DNA of 64,000 nucleotides from positions 18,848,001 to 18,912,000 of the forward strand of contig OX335655.1 in assembly GCA_946894095.1 (NCBI GenBank). The letters are read 5' to 3'. The stretch's first letter is position 1. Each line of letters opens with the position of its first letter. Both the position numbers and the translations under genes were made by a program. The notes under the pieces were generated by a model that searched no databases, was not told the DNA's origin, and was given only the letters and a program-made list of their open reading frames with translations. Shown here in pieces: positions 1-10,416 of this stretch. The stretch comes from Incurvaria masculella (lineage: Eukaryota; Arthropoda; Insecta; Lepidoptera; Incurvariidae).

Positions 1-392
1 GCGAAATAAACGGTGGATGTCTTGCGAACGACTTAAAACCACAATATCGTTTTATTATCCACGAAAAGAAAGCTTCGCGCATCTTTTCAGAGGAATGTAA
101 TATCAGACAGACATTTTTAATAAATTGTTGAAAAACATCGAAAACCGAATAAGTGTGATTCCGCTATAAGTCTTAATGACATTTACTGCTCGTCTTTTCA
201 TAATATGTTTCAAGATATGTAACTAGGGCACATAATTCATTTATGGTTAGACAATTCTTCATATTCCATGTCATACTAGAGCTTAGAGAATTTTTAATAA
301 TTTGAATTATTTTAATTAAGTTGAATGTTTCGAATATTACTATGAGTACAAGTGTTTTATGTAAATTGGAAGACATAGTAAATAAAAAACAT
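1..392. other. AT-rich stretch, nothing recognised
   Basis: I see no coding frame, RNA or repeat with a visible second copy in this stretch. Confidence 0.5.
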
Positions 393-720
393 ATTAGGGT
401 TCCGTACCCAAAGGGTGAAAACGGAACCCTATTACTAAGCCTCCGCTGTCCGTCCGTCCGTCCGTCCGTCCGTCCGTCCGTCCGTCCGTCTGTCCGTCTG
501 TCACAGGGCTGTATCTCAGTAACCGTAACAGGTAGACAGCTGAAATTTTCACAGAGAGTGTATTTATTTTGCCGCTATAACAACAAATAGGTAAGATTAA
601 AAAATAATTAAAATTAAAGGGGGCTCCCATACAAAAAACGTGATTTTTTTGTTTTATTTTTTACGATGGTACGGAACCCTTCGTGTGCGAGTCCGACTCG
701 CACTTCGCCGGTTTTTTTTG
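393..720 (+). mobile_element. Family A copy 1 (CCGT-microsatellite element, full length)
   Basis: Family A is a roughly 300 bp interspersed element seen about thirteen times in this window in both orientations. It starts at GGGTTCCGTACCCAAAGGG, carries a (CCGT)n tract of variable length, then a GGGCTGTATCTCA core and a GCCGCTATAACAACAAAT segment, and ends at TCCGACTCGCACTTGGCCGG followed by T-rich sequence. It has no coding capacity. The microsatellite here is at about 448-500. Non-autonomous elements with an internal tetranucleotide tract are common in moths. The class (Helitron-like or other) is not settled by this sequence. Confidence 0.85.
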
Positions 721-1001
721 TCACATAAAGTTTCTGCTATGGAAGCTTATACAGTGGGGACATAATTCAAGCTAAAAAATACAAACAAATTTTAATAGAA
801 TCATACTGAATTTCTTGCACAATTTTTCTTGTTTCGGACTGATTTTAAAGAAATAAAACTCAGCATGAAAAATATCTCAGAAATAACGACGAAGCGGACG
901 TGCATTGAGACGAATACAAAAGAACTGATAGACCAGAAGCCGCATCGCCGTTGAATGCAGCCACTGAGACGTCTCGGCAGCTATAGGCTGATGTAAAATA
1001 A

Positions 1002-1090
1002 AAAAACGGTCAAGTGCGAGCCCGACTCGCACACGAAGGATTCCGTAACATCTTACAAGATTTAACACAAAAAAATCACGTTTTTTTCTA
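1002..1090 (-). mobile_element. Family A fragment (end only)
   Basis: This is the GTGCGAG..CTCGCAC end of family A in reverse orientation. It stops at the T-run before 1090 and is joined to a forward copy, so the pair forms an inverted arrangement. Confidence 0.75.
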
Positions 1091-1095
1091 TTCAT

Positions 1096-1396
1096 TTTTA
1101 GTGCTCCGTACCCAAAAGGTGAAAACAGAACTCTATTACTAAGCCTCCGCTGTCCGTCCGTCCGTCCGTCTGTCACAGGGCTGTATCTCATGAACCGTAA
1201 TAGGTAGGCAGCTGAAATTTTCACAGAGTGTGTATTTATTTTGCCGCTATAACAACAAATATGTAAAATAAAAAAAATAATAAAAAATAAAGGGGGGCCC
1301 CATACAAAAAACGTGATTTTTTGTGTTAAATCTTGAACGATGGTACGGAACCCTTCGTGTGCGACTCCGACTCGCACTTGGCCGGTTTTTATTATT
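1096..1396 (+). mobile_element. Family A copy (full length)
   Basis: This forward copy has a short (CCGT)4 tract near 1152-1170. It contains the TATCTCATGAACCGTAATAG core and ends at CACTTGGCCGGTTTTT. Confidence 0.85.
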
Positions 1397-1401
1397 TGAT
1401 T

Positions 1402-1600
1402 TTTTTTTCCATTTGTTGTTATAGCAGGAAAATAATGTGATAATTGAACATGAAATGTTGTGATGATTGTGTGAACATTTCACCTGCCTACCTATTACGG
1501 TTCATAAGATACAGCCCTGTGAGAAACGGACGGACGGACGGACAGAGAAAACTTACTAATAGGGTTCCGTTAGCACCATTTAGGTACGGAAAACTAAAAA
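1402..1600 (-). mobile_element. Family A copy (partial)
   Basis: This reverse copy lacks its outer CTCGCAC end. It holds (GGAC)4 near 1527-1543 and the AGGGTTCCGT terminus near 1560. Confidence 0.75.
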
Positions 1601-1683
1601 AACAGCACAATTACGAGTCGAATTATCGCACAGTGGGTTCCGTGCAAATGTGTATGTGGATAGTGCCTCCATCGCGGGCTATT

Positions 1684-2160
1684 TTTAACCGACTTCAAAA
1701 AATGGAGGAGGTTTTCAATTCGTCCATGTCAATCCAATCCATGAGAAAATCATAAAAGTCTTAAATTTGTATTAAGATGTGCGCGACAAATGGACGAATA
1801 ACTCAATATAACGCCAACCGATTTCGGTGATTCTTTTTTTATTGGAAAGGACGTGTACAAATTAGTAAGTGTACTTCAGATTCACTAAAAATAAACAAAT
1901 AAAAAAAAATTAACAAAAAAAATAACCGACTTCAAAGAAAAAGCACTAAAAAGTAAAAAATAATTTCCATTTTTGTAGTTACGATTTCTGTTATTTTTTG
2001 AGTCGGTGTCAGCCAAGGTTAGGTTAGGTTAGGTTCTCTTGATTGGCGCAGCGCGTGCCCGGCTGACGCCGACTCAAAAAATAACAGATATCGTAACTAC
2101 AAAAATGGAAATTATTTTTTACTTTTTAGTGCTTTTTCTTTGAAGTCGGTTATTTTTTTT
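1684..2160 (+). mobile_element. Hairpin element E, copy 1
   Basis: This element is bounded by AACCGACTTCAAA at the left and TTTGAAGTCGGTT at the right. Its right half is a long inverted repeat with arms 1921-2012 and 2061-2155 and only a few mismatches, around a 48-base loop. The left half (GGACGTGTACAAATTAGTAAG and flanks) is shared with the copy at 5628-6232, which lies in the opposite orientation. There is no ORF. It is a foldback or MITE-like non-autonomous element, and the transposase family is unknown. Confidence 0.75.
2013..2036 (+). repeat. Short TTAGG telomere-like run
   Basis: Three to four units of GGTTA lie in the loop of hairpin element E. The second copy of the element has AAGGTACCC-type sequence at this point, so the units are an addition or expansion specific to this copy. 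Confidence 0.6.
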
Positions 2161-2169
2161 GTTAAATTT

Positions 2170-2743
2170 TTTTTTTGAACTATGTCTCTTGTTGCGCGTT
2201 TGGCGGATGGGAGCTGCGCGGGAAAAAGTGTCTGAGCGACACTTTTGCGCCGACATTTTATTGAAATAGGCGTTTAACGCTTAAAGCGACGACGGACGCT
2301 CGTGAAATGTTATTCCACTCGGCTTTGATGTATTTCTTCAGGTAATACATAATATATAACGACAGGAACTTCGATCATACCGGGTGTCCCACGAAGCCAT
2401 GTCGAGATAGATAAAATATGGCTTTATCTTTTGTCAGCGCTGACTTAGAAGCATGAATTTTGAAACCTCTAAGCAACAAATAAATTTCAACTTGATAACT
2501 CTCTCTTTTCCTGAGAAGAAGAGTATTGACAGACGGACAGACAAAAAATGATACTATAAGGGTTCTATGTTTCCTTTTGATGTGCGGAACCCTAAAATCC
2601 GCGTTTCCAAGGCAACCATCCATCCCCCGCCGCTCCGAAACGATCGGCGATGCTCTAGCATTTTGGTCTTCCATTTTTAAATTAGTCTTTGATGTAATTT
2701 ATGAATCGTTGCTTTTCTTGGCTGCAAATGTTTGCACTTTTTT
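2170..2743. other. Unassigned stretch
   Basis: No gene is seen. A short fragment at about 2524-2597 carries GACAGACGGACAGAC and a GGAACCCTAAA end and looks like a distant relative of family A. A small hairpin (AAAGTGTC/GACACTTT) lies near 2225-2246. Confidence 0.4.
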
Positions 2744-3037
2744 AAGTTCCGTACCCAAAGAGTGCCAACGGAACTCAAATAAAAAGCCTCCGCTGTCCGT
2801 CCGTCCGTCCGCCCGTCTGTCACAGGGCTGTATCTCATGAACGGTAATAGGTAGACAGCTGAAATTTCTACAGAGCATCTATTTATTTGTCCGCAATAAC
2901 AACAAATAGGTAACATTAAAAAATAATACAAATTTAAAGGGAGCCCCATTTAAAAAAGGTGTTCTTTTTGTGTTGCATCTTGAACGACGGTACGGAACTC
3001 TTCGTGTGGGAGTCAGACTCGCACTTGGCCGGTTGTT
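2744..3037 (+). mobile_element. Family A copy (full length)
   Basis: This forward copy has a short CCGT tract near 2794-2812 and ends at CACTTGGCCGGTT. Confidence 0.85.
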
Positions 3038-3170
3038 ATCTCACAGGAAAACACGGAACCCTTATATCACAGCCAATTTCCTGAAAAACCATTAGAAGAA
3101 AAAACATCTAGCATTGTTGCAAGCGCACATTGATTGGAAAATATTCTAAGAATCAGTTGAAAATATTAAT

Positions 3171-3265
3171 GTTTTTTTTTATATAACTGCACATGGATGG
3201 CTAATACTAAACTGAACGTCAGATAATAGCCTCACACATCACATGGAAACTAGTTGCCATGCCAG
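3171..3265 (-). mobile_element. SINE tail fragment
   Basis: The poly-T run followed by GCACATGGATGGCTAATAC and CACATGGAAACTAG is the 3' tail, in reverse, of the SINE body described at 47641-48027. It is truncated and fused directly to a family A fragment. Confidence 0.7.
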
Positions 3266-3352
3266 GAGATACAGCCTTGTGACAGACGGATGGACGGACA
3301 GCAGAGGCTTAGTAATAGGGTTCCGTTGGCACCCTTTGGGTAAAAGGAAAAA
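3266..3352 (-). mobile_element. Family A fragment
   Basis: This is the inner half of a reverse family A copy, from GATACAGCC through GGACGGACAGCAGAGGC to the GGGTTCCGTTGGC terminus. Confidence 0.7.
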
Positions 3353-3376
3353 ATCTGAATTATGTTATTCAGATTA

Positions 3377-3735
3377 ATAATAATAATAATAATAATAATA
3401 ACTTCGTTTATTCCTCTTATTACACTCGATTATACAAACATTCAGGTAACATAGCACAGGTAACATAACATAGGTAGTTACATTTTTACATTTTCGAATA
3501 AAACTTTAAATTTATTTGACACAGTAAAGAGAAAGATAAAATAAAACGAAAGATAGTTATATTAATAGGTATGTGCCTACTATGATATACCATGTACATC
3601 GGAGGAAAGGGTGATGGGCTCAGCGATAGTGCACTAGGTGCGTCGCAAAACATACCTAGAGCCGCTGGTTTCCAGCCAACACCGGGCTCAAAAGCTACAA
3701 ACACGATAAATGCAATGTGGCATCGACGGCATGCG
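3377..3735 (-). mobile_element. Candidate non-LTR 3' UTR with (ATT)n tail
   Basis: Read on the minus strand, this stretch ends in GGAATAAACGAAG followed by (TTA)n, the usual arrangement of polyadenylation signal and microsatellite tail of an insect non-LTR retrotransposon. No reverse transcriptase sequence is left, so the family is unknown. Confidence 0.4.
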
Positions 3736-3739
3736 ATAT

Positions 3740-4734
3740 TTAGACTAAAAATTCAATTATGAGAAAAAAAATACAACAAAGTAATCTGACTGAATAATGT
3801 GTTGTTAAGAAAACGGTTTCGAGGGCAGGGTTTAGTCTGTAGCGTGGTTGGTGAGGGTGTGTGTGTGTGTGTGAGGGTGTGTTAGGGTGCGTGAGGGTGT
3901 GTGCGTGTGCACTGTAATTTTCAAAGGGTGAGAAAAGAAGAAAAAAAAAAAAAACAATCAGGCGTAGAAACAACATAGATATTCTTGGAGTATACATTAT
4001 TGAGTTGATAGTAGCCAATTTCGAAAGAGTTTTTTGAATATATAATGACTATATAATGCATATTAACGTAATATGTTATATGATACTTCTGAGATTACCG
4101 CGATCGTTAAACATGTAACAACATAAAAAAATTACGGCTTTTTCAGTCGTCTAATGCGTACGAAAGTGGTGGATGCCTCCTTGACAACGGGCTGAACGAT
4201 CAGTTCGAAACGTCGGAGAATGTCTTCTCCCGCCACGTAATAATATCGAATATTTTCTGATTATTCCCAGAAACTGATTACAATAATTCAGTGTAGATAT
4301 CGTTAAAACACCACTTATTCATGACACAACAGTTAAGTTATATTTATTAAATACATACAACATATTAGGGAAGAAATTAAAAACGTTACTTTATTATTTT
4401 AACCTAAGCCTCGAATTAAATCAGGCCAAAATGTTAAATGCATTAACTTGCTATGTCCGAGCGATTACTTACTCGTGTTACATGTTTAGTGTCTGTAGAT
4501 GCATTTAATTCCATGCTGTGTTCGGCTTTCTCTCTCGGCACAAGTACCAAAGCCGTGCGGGCGCACTATACGAACATATGCACAGTACACACTAAGTGCT
4601 ACGATTCTTCAAACAGAAAAGAGTGAAATCACGATCATTTGTCAAATTTGCAAACTTAGTGAGCACAAACACAAGCTGTGAATTCAAAAGGACTTGAAGT
4701 TCGTGTTAGTTAACTTTTCATATTTGACCGGTTT
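3740..4734. other. Non-coding stretch with GTGAGGGT minisatellite
   Basis: A GTGTGAGGGTGTGTG-rich tract at 3850-3906 resembles one at 29217-29275, so both may belong to one repeat family. The rest is AT-rich, with no gene that I can support. Confidence 0.4.
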
Positions 4735-5622
4735 TTTTTTATATTAAGCGCGGCATATTCCGTACGCCAGGACCTTCTAAGGTGCCCGACGTCACCAATG
4801 GGATTTCGAACTTACAGGGCGGCCCGCAAGGTGCTTCTTCACATCATGTTTGAAGGACTGTACTCCCCAGGCTGGACTTTGGGGGAAATACCTCGGAAGG
4901 GAGTCCATTCCATTGTTTTGCGACCCTATGGATTAAGGAGCTAGAAGATCGGTGGGTTCCTATTTTTGGAAAGTCGACAATTTCTCCCTGTTCCTCGTTG
5001 AGCGAAGGTAGAAAAGGGACGGAGGTACGGCGTTATGCAGCTCCGTAGATGGTTCTCCGTGGTAAGACGATAGAATACAGAGAGAGACCCTACATTTGAG
5101 CGGTTCGTAGCCTAGTGGCGCGGGGACTGGCCTAGCGTACCAGAGGCCTGGGTGCAATACCGACATGCACCGCTGTCTTTCTTTTTCCGAGTTGCATTTC
5201 GAAATGCATTTCGTAACGAATGCGAGCTGCTCCATGGTTCGGATTCCATGTTAAACTGTAGGTCCCCTTCCCCTACTAGGTGGTAGGGTTTAAGCCCGCC
5301 CGGGTTATCATCGCATTGGATGAAAAGATAGTCGAAGCGGCAATGAAAAATTGTCCGTGTTTTCCATCCAGTTCAATGTAGCCGTGCGCATTAAGGGAAG
5401 GTCCTGGCGTGGCACCAAATTGCTTCGGGTATGTGGTGTATTGTGCTAATATCATAACGGTAGTTGTGTGGTATTAGCCATCCATGTCAAAACCATTCGG
5501 AGTTGGAGGGAATCCAAATTTAGGGATACCTTGGGATCGTAAACGACACGCACGGCCCGACGCTGTATCGAGTCCAAGGAGCCAGAAGGTGCTTAGCTGA
5601 GCCGATACGGCAATATCAATAA
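4735..5622 (-). pseudogene. Jockey/CR1-like non-LTR retrotransposon ORF2 3' end, split by a SINE
   Basis: On the minus strand, 5622-5494 encodes the SIQRRAVRVVYDP motif and continues to LRR. After the SINE, 5093-4770 encodes SLCILSSYHGEPSTELHNAV and, after frame changes and stops, VAKQWNGLPSEV and FKHDVKKHL. This order (QRRAVRI..DP, LRRDVASLC.FYR.YHGE, LWNSLPS.VFP, F..V..hL) is typical of the C-terminal end of reverse transcriptase ORFs of Jockey/CR1-type elements. The copy is 5' truncated, carries several stops and frameshifts, and cannot be functional. It predates the SINE that splits it. Confidence 0.8.
5094..5493 (+). mobile_element. tRNA-headed SINE, copy inside the non-LTR pseudogene
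   Basis: A pol III A box (TAGCCTAGTGG, 5108-5118) and a B box-like GGGTGCAATACC (5150-5161) form a tRNA-derived head. The body (CTACTAGGTGGTAGGG, CCATCCAGTTCAATGTAGCC) and the tail (GTATTAGCCATCCATGTC) are shared with the 5S-headed SINEs in this window. The copy is complete except for its A-rich end. Confidence 0.88.
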
Positions 5623-5627
5623 CAAAA

Positions 5628-6232
5628 AAAAATAACCGACTTCAAAGAAAAAGCACTAAAAAGTAAAAAATAATTGCCATTTTCGTAGTTACGATTTTTG
5701 TTATTTTTTGAGTCGGCGTCAGCCGGGCACGTGCTGCGCCAATCAAGAGAACCTTGGGTACCTTGGCTGACACCGACTCAAAAAATAACAAAAATCGTAA
5801 CTACAAAAATGGCAATTATTTTTTACTTTTTAGTGCTTTTTCTTTGAAGTCGGTTATTTTTTTGTTATTTTTTTTATTTGTTTATTTTTAGTGAATCTGA
5901 AGTACACTTACTAATTTGTACACGTCCTTTCCAATAAAAAAAGAATCACCGAAATCGGTTGGCGTTATATTGAGTTATTCGTCCATTTGTCGCGCAATCT
6001 TAATACAAATTTAAGACTTATATGATTTTATCATGGATATCATTGTCAGAACTTAACCAAATCAAAATGGGACCACTTGGAAAGCACTAGCTGTCATTTA
6101 AAAAAATAATCATCAAAATCGGTTCACCCAGGCATAAGTTATGAGGTAACAAACATAAAAAAAAACGAAAAAAGAAAAAAAATACATACAGACGAATTGA
6201 TAACCTCCTCCTTTTTTGAAGTCGGTTAAAAA
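5628..6232 (-). mobile_element. Hairpin element E, copy 2
   Basis: This is in inverse orientation to the copy at 1684-2160. Hairpin arms are 5630-5722 and 5768-5868, and it ends at TTTGAAGTCGGTTAAAA. It retains about 130 bases (5995-6220) that the other copy lacks, including CGGTTCACCCAGGCATAAG and an A-rich run, so this copy is closer to full length. Confidence 0.75.
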
Positions 6233-6235
6233 GGC

Positions 6236-6678
6236 CACTCGTCCGTTTTACTCGAACTCGAAATTGCGAGTAAAAGCCCGGTACGGCCGCTGGTACTAGC
6301 GACCCGGCAGTGACTTGGCCAAGCATATTTTTATTTAAGTGAGAAAAGGCCATGTTTTCTGTATGCGTCTGCATTTTTTTCATATCCTATACACAGTCTC
6401 GTAGCCTGATTTTTGTGGTTTCCGCAATACAATTACTACTTACTTGGTATGGCTGCAGTTGGACTCGCAGCTGGCGTAATATAATTTCGGCTTTATTGTT
6501 ACCCTATAAACTACTAAATTTTAACCCTAATAACACCTTCTTTTGTCACTCTTGTTAAATTTGTCAATCATAACGGAATGAAAATCTTCAAAAAATGTAC
6601 GAGGCGTTTATTTTCTAGGGCAAGATAAACGGATTATAGGTAGGTTATAATTTAGAATTCCTCTTTGACACTTCTTAA
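6236..6678. other. Unassigned stretch
   Basis: I found no gene and no repeat with a recognisable second copy here. Confidence 0.35.
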
Positions 6679-6726
6679 GTTTTTTTTTATGCAACCTGAA
6701 ATAGATGGCTAATACCTAGTAATATT
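6679..6726 (-). mobile_element. SINE tail fragment
   Basis: Poly-T, then ATGCAACCTGAAATAGATGG and CTAATACC, is the extreme 3' tail of the shared-body SINE, in reverse. Confidence 0.55.
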
Positions 6727-7034
6727 AGTTGGCAAAATATTTTAAAAAAAATTCGTTTGTCACCGGATAAATATTTTTCTAGGATTTGCAAAAGACGTAG
6801 TACTGAAACTCGCACTCCCATCAGTCTATCTTTTCCGGAATAACTTTACGAATGTATGTTTACTATATATGACATTATATAGTCATTATACATTATCATA
6901 GTACATTATATATAGTTATATATATATAATAATTCTTTATTTTACCAAAAATGCATTTCACATTGAAATGAATATTTAAAATAAACGTTTGTAACATGAT
7001 TTAACGCAAATTAATCACGTTTCTTGTATTATAA
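6727..7034. other. AT-rich stretch
   Basis: TATA-rich simple sequence lies around 6865-6930. No gene is seen. Confidence 0.35.
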
Positions 7035-7200
7035 TGTTCACAATTTGTTGTTATAGCGCCAACAGAAATACGCACTCTGAAAATATTTTACTATCTACCT
7101 ATTACAGTTCATAGAATACAGGCAGCCCTGAGACGGACGAACGGACGGACGGACGGACGAACGGATGGACGGACGGACATAAAGACAGCGGAGGCAGTGA
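7035..7200 (-). mobile_element. Family A copy (partial), first of a tandem pair
   Basis: This runs from TTGTTGTTATAGCGCC to a (GGAC)n tract at 7132-7178. It lacks both outer ends. Confidence 0.75.
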
Positions 7201-7345
7201 CGGCAACAGAAATACGCACTCTGATTTTTTTTTTTAATCTACCTATTTATGAGACACAGACCGCCCTGATACAGACGGACGGACGGCGGAGGCTTAGTAA
7301 TAGGGTCCCGTTGGCATCCTTTGGGTACGAAACCCGAAAAATGGG
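7201..7345 (-). mobile_element. Family A copy (partial), second of a tandem pair
   Basis: AACAGAAATACGCACTCTGA is repeated from the copy just upstream, followed by a shorter GGAC tract and the GGGTCCCGTTGGCATCC terminus. The direct duplication of the inner part suggests slippage or unequal exchange at the microsatellite. Confidence 0.7.
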
Positions 7346-8220
7346 GCTTCACGCTTCGCTATTCCAGTCGTATTGGACCACGAGTGAAAATATTGTGTCC
7401 ATCGTGCCGCACCTCTGCCCCCTCTCTGTTCTGCGGCCGCAGAAGCGATTGGAAACAGGATCCTTTGCGCCCGAGTGAATAGATCCGTCCATCAGAGCCA
7501 GGCAGATTAGTCCGTAGACAGCGCCGCTGCATGCTCATCCAATTAAGCAACTCGATGTTTCGATGGAACCGTTGCCTAGATACGGATATTATTGTCTTCA
7601 GACAACTTCGGGCCTTCTCCAACGTACGATATCTGAAATTATTCACTGAAGCATGGATAGCTGAAATATGGATAGAAACCCTAGGAAATTAAATTGTTCT
7701 TGCTTCGTAGACCCTCTACGAAATGCTGCCAAGATTTGATTTGATTAGTTGGTCCTATACAAAGCGTAGAACAAACCGTCCCTAGGTTGAAAATATTACT
7801 TCTTTTTACGGTTTAATTATTTTCATAAATAACACATTTTTTTAAAGTCGTTTTCAAACATCTAATTTTAATTGTTGTGACAAATATCCAGAAAATTCTA
7901 TTGATGCTATGAATTTATCATTCATTATTGTATTTTAATGATTATTATATTTTCTTTATTTTTTTTAACAATTTTATTTGATGCTTGCCTTTCTCATTTT
8001 GTAAAATGTAAGTGTCGTTAAAGTTTATTTAAAAATATAGACTTAAGTGAGCCTCTTTCCATGATAACGAATAATAATAAACTTTTCATCCTTAAATTTT
8101 ATGAAATGTAAATTTTTGACTATTCCTAGTGTTCCCTGCGTCCCAAAGGGGGATGAATAAATACAATATAATACAACTGAAATATTTTCAAAATATTTTT
8201 TTAAGAATGCAATTTGTAGA
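7346..8220. other. Unassigned stretch
   Basis: The stretch 7350-7640 is more GC-rich and open in short frames on both strands. Nothing in it matches a family I know. The rest is AT-rich. Confidence 0.35.
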
Positions 8221-8284
8221 TTTTTTTGATGTAACCGCACATGGATGGCTAATACCACTCGTACTGTATCAGATAAGGTAGGAT
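8221..8284 (-). mobile_element. SINE tail fragment
   Basis: ACCGCACATGGATGGCTAATACC after a T-run is the 3' tail of the shared-body SINE in reverse. It ends where MITE M begins. Confidence 0.6.
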
Positions 8285-8285
8285 C

Positions 8286-8852
8286 TATATTCCGGGAGGT
8301 CACGACATTTTTGGTCACGATAAGGTAAATGGCTGAATCTGGGTTCACATGTTAGAGACCGACCCTCTGATGCTAAATATGTCGGTCTGCCCGTGCCAAG
8401 TGGTTGCGTTTTCTAGATTGGCTATATAAAATAGATGCTGGTATGTACCTGCTGATGAATATACTGATTATCTGGAAACATTGATACCTATTAATTATAC
8501 AACAATAACCAGACGGTTACTTAATTAAATACTTAAATATACCTAAAGTTATATCTGTAACCTAAATTGCCAATAACTACTAAATGCAACCAAAGATTTG
8601 TTCCGTTTTTGTATTGCTAAGCAAGTATGTATTGATACTTTCATGCTTCGTCATTTGCATCCATTTACCTTATCATATGTATTTTTTGTCACCATAACTA
8701 CTTTTTCAGGCGCCTTAATGACGTAACGCAACCACTTGGAACAGGCAGACTGACACATTTAGCTTCAGAGGGTTGTACTGTACCCCGTGAACCCAGTTTC
8801 AGCCATTTACGTTATCGTTACCATTTTTGTCGCGACCTCCTAGTCTACTAGA
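8286..8852 (+). mobile_element. MITE M, copy 1
   Basis: A roughly 565 bp element with terminal inverted repeats of about 50 bases. The left end reads GTCACGACATTTTTGGTCAC and the right end ATCGTTACCATTTTTGTCGCG. A second copy at 50094-50662 lies in the same orientation and is nearly identical, with differences at scattered single positions and a small indel near 50550. No ORF is present. Confidence 0.85.
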
Positions 8853-8867
8853 AACGCCACAAACACA

Positions 8868-9052
8868 CCGGAATCACCACATAGGAACTAGGTGTCATGC
8901 CAGGTCCTTCCTTCCATTGCACGGCGACATTAAACTGGATGGAAAACACGGACAATTCTTATTTTTATTGCCGCTTCGATCATATGTCATTCAATGCGAT
9001 GGTGCCAACCAAGGCTGAATTAATTCTTCCACCTAGAAAGTAAGGAAGGTAC
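8868..9052 (-). mobile_element. SINE body fragment
   Basis: This reverse fragment of the shared SINE body contains ACTGGATGGAAAACACGGAC and CACCTAGAAAGTAAGGAAGG. Both head and tail are missing. Confidence 0.7.
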
Positions 9053-9794
9053 CCAACAGAATTAATTTAAATTTTAATATGAAAAAAACACACTGACATT
9101 TTATGCTATATTGATTTAAATAATGATGAGTTAGTAGCAGATTGTATTCATATAATTTTTAAGCTTACACCGTCGCTATACATATTGTCTGTTAACACCT
9201 TACGATTGTCTGGTGTGTGATTTTATTCAATTCAACAAAAACGGAAGTAAAACTACATTTTTAAGATAACCTAATAAACTTAGCAATTGGATGAAGAATT
9301 TTCGAATCGGTAATGATGTTTGTCTGTGCTTTCCCTCCAATATTAATATATACTATATAATACTCCAATATATTACTAAGTGCAATATTAGGAAGATCCT
9401 GGCATAATTCGCATGAAGTGTGTTGGGCTCCATCTCCAGTTTCCCAAGAAAAACGAATTTGAAAAGTGAAATTTCACTTTCTGTTAACTTTTTGCACGAC
9501 CAATTCCATACAATAAGCGTATTCAATTAAAAACCAAAAACAAAAACCAAATCAAATATGTTGCAGGTGTAATATTAAAATTATGCCTTAACATATAGTA
9601 ACAGTAGACAATTCGCTTTCACAATGACCTTGAATTGGTGTAACGAACACAAAACCTCAAATTGCGCTACGAAAGCGTAGGTGTCATGTTTGTTTCACAT
9701 TCAAATGGCGTAGCGCCTCTACGAATACGACACTTCAAAAGTCGGTTAAAAATATGCTTCGAATTAACAGTAAAAAAAACTTTATCGTTTTTTT
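9053..9794. other. AT-rich stretch, nothing recognised
   Basis: I see no coding frame, RNA gene or repeat that I can support. Confidence 0.35.
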
Positions 9795-10022
9795 ATTTAT
9801 TTATTTTTTATGAAACCTGACATGGATGGCTAATACCACACAACTACCGTTATGAGATTTAGCCAATACACCACATTCCCGAAGGAATTAGGTGCCATGT
9901 CAGGACCTTTCCTATATGAGCTCGACTGCATTGAAATGGATGGAAAACACGGACAACTTTTCATTGCCGCTTCGACCATATTTTCATCCAATGCGATGGT
10001 ACCAACCCGGGCGGAAACCGGT
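9795..10022 (-). mobile_element. tRNA-type SINE, 5' truncated
   Basis: This reverse copy runs from the tail (ACCTGACATGGATGGC) to AACCCGGGCGG. The tail carries ACAACTACCGTTATGAG and CCCGAAGGAATTAGGTG, which belong to the tRNA-headed subfamily, not the 5S-headed one. The head is missing. Confidence 0.75.
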
Positions 10023-10416
10023 ATCGATTTAGGTCTCCAATATGTTTTTGTCATTTTTACTATGCTTATACTTATTTTAAGTGAGCAAATTTTCGTGTAG
10101 TGCAACGCTTACAGTGTCAGCGAATGGACAAGGACCAGGGAATGCCGCCAGCAGCACCGCTTTGATGGTACCAGGCTTCATTAAGCCAAATAACACAGCA
10201 AACGATGCCTAGAATACATCATTAAGGAAAGTCGATTTTACTCAACCACTAGATACCATGGAGGCGAAGTAGTTACAAGAGAACGGATGGAACTAAAAAA
10301 GGGTCGACACCTCAATTGTGCCGCGGGACGCGTGACGGCCGACGGCTTTTGTTTCGACTCTCGCTGATAATGACATAATTACGAATGAAGAATGACGTAA
10401 CGACCATCTGGTTTAT
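10023..10416. other. Unassigned stretch
   Basis: A frame at about 10095-10310 with two stops reads plausibly as protein (for example RFYSTTRYHGGEVV), but I do not recognise it. It may be a decayed mobile-element ORF. Confidence 0.3.

Noticed and set aside
445..500. CRISPR-like or coding repeat (CCGT)n
   Set aside because: A simple tetranucleotide tract inside family A, with no spacers. The Arg/Pro/Ser/Val frames over it are repeat artefacts.
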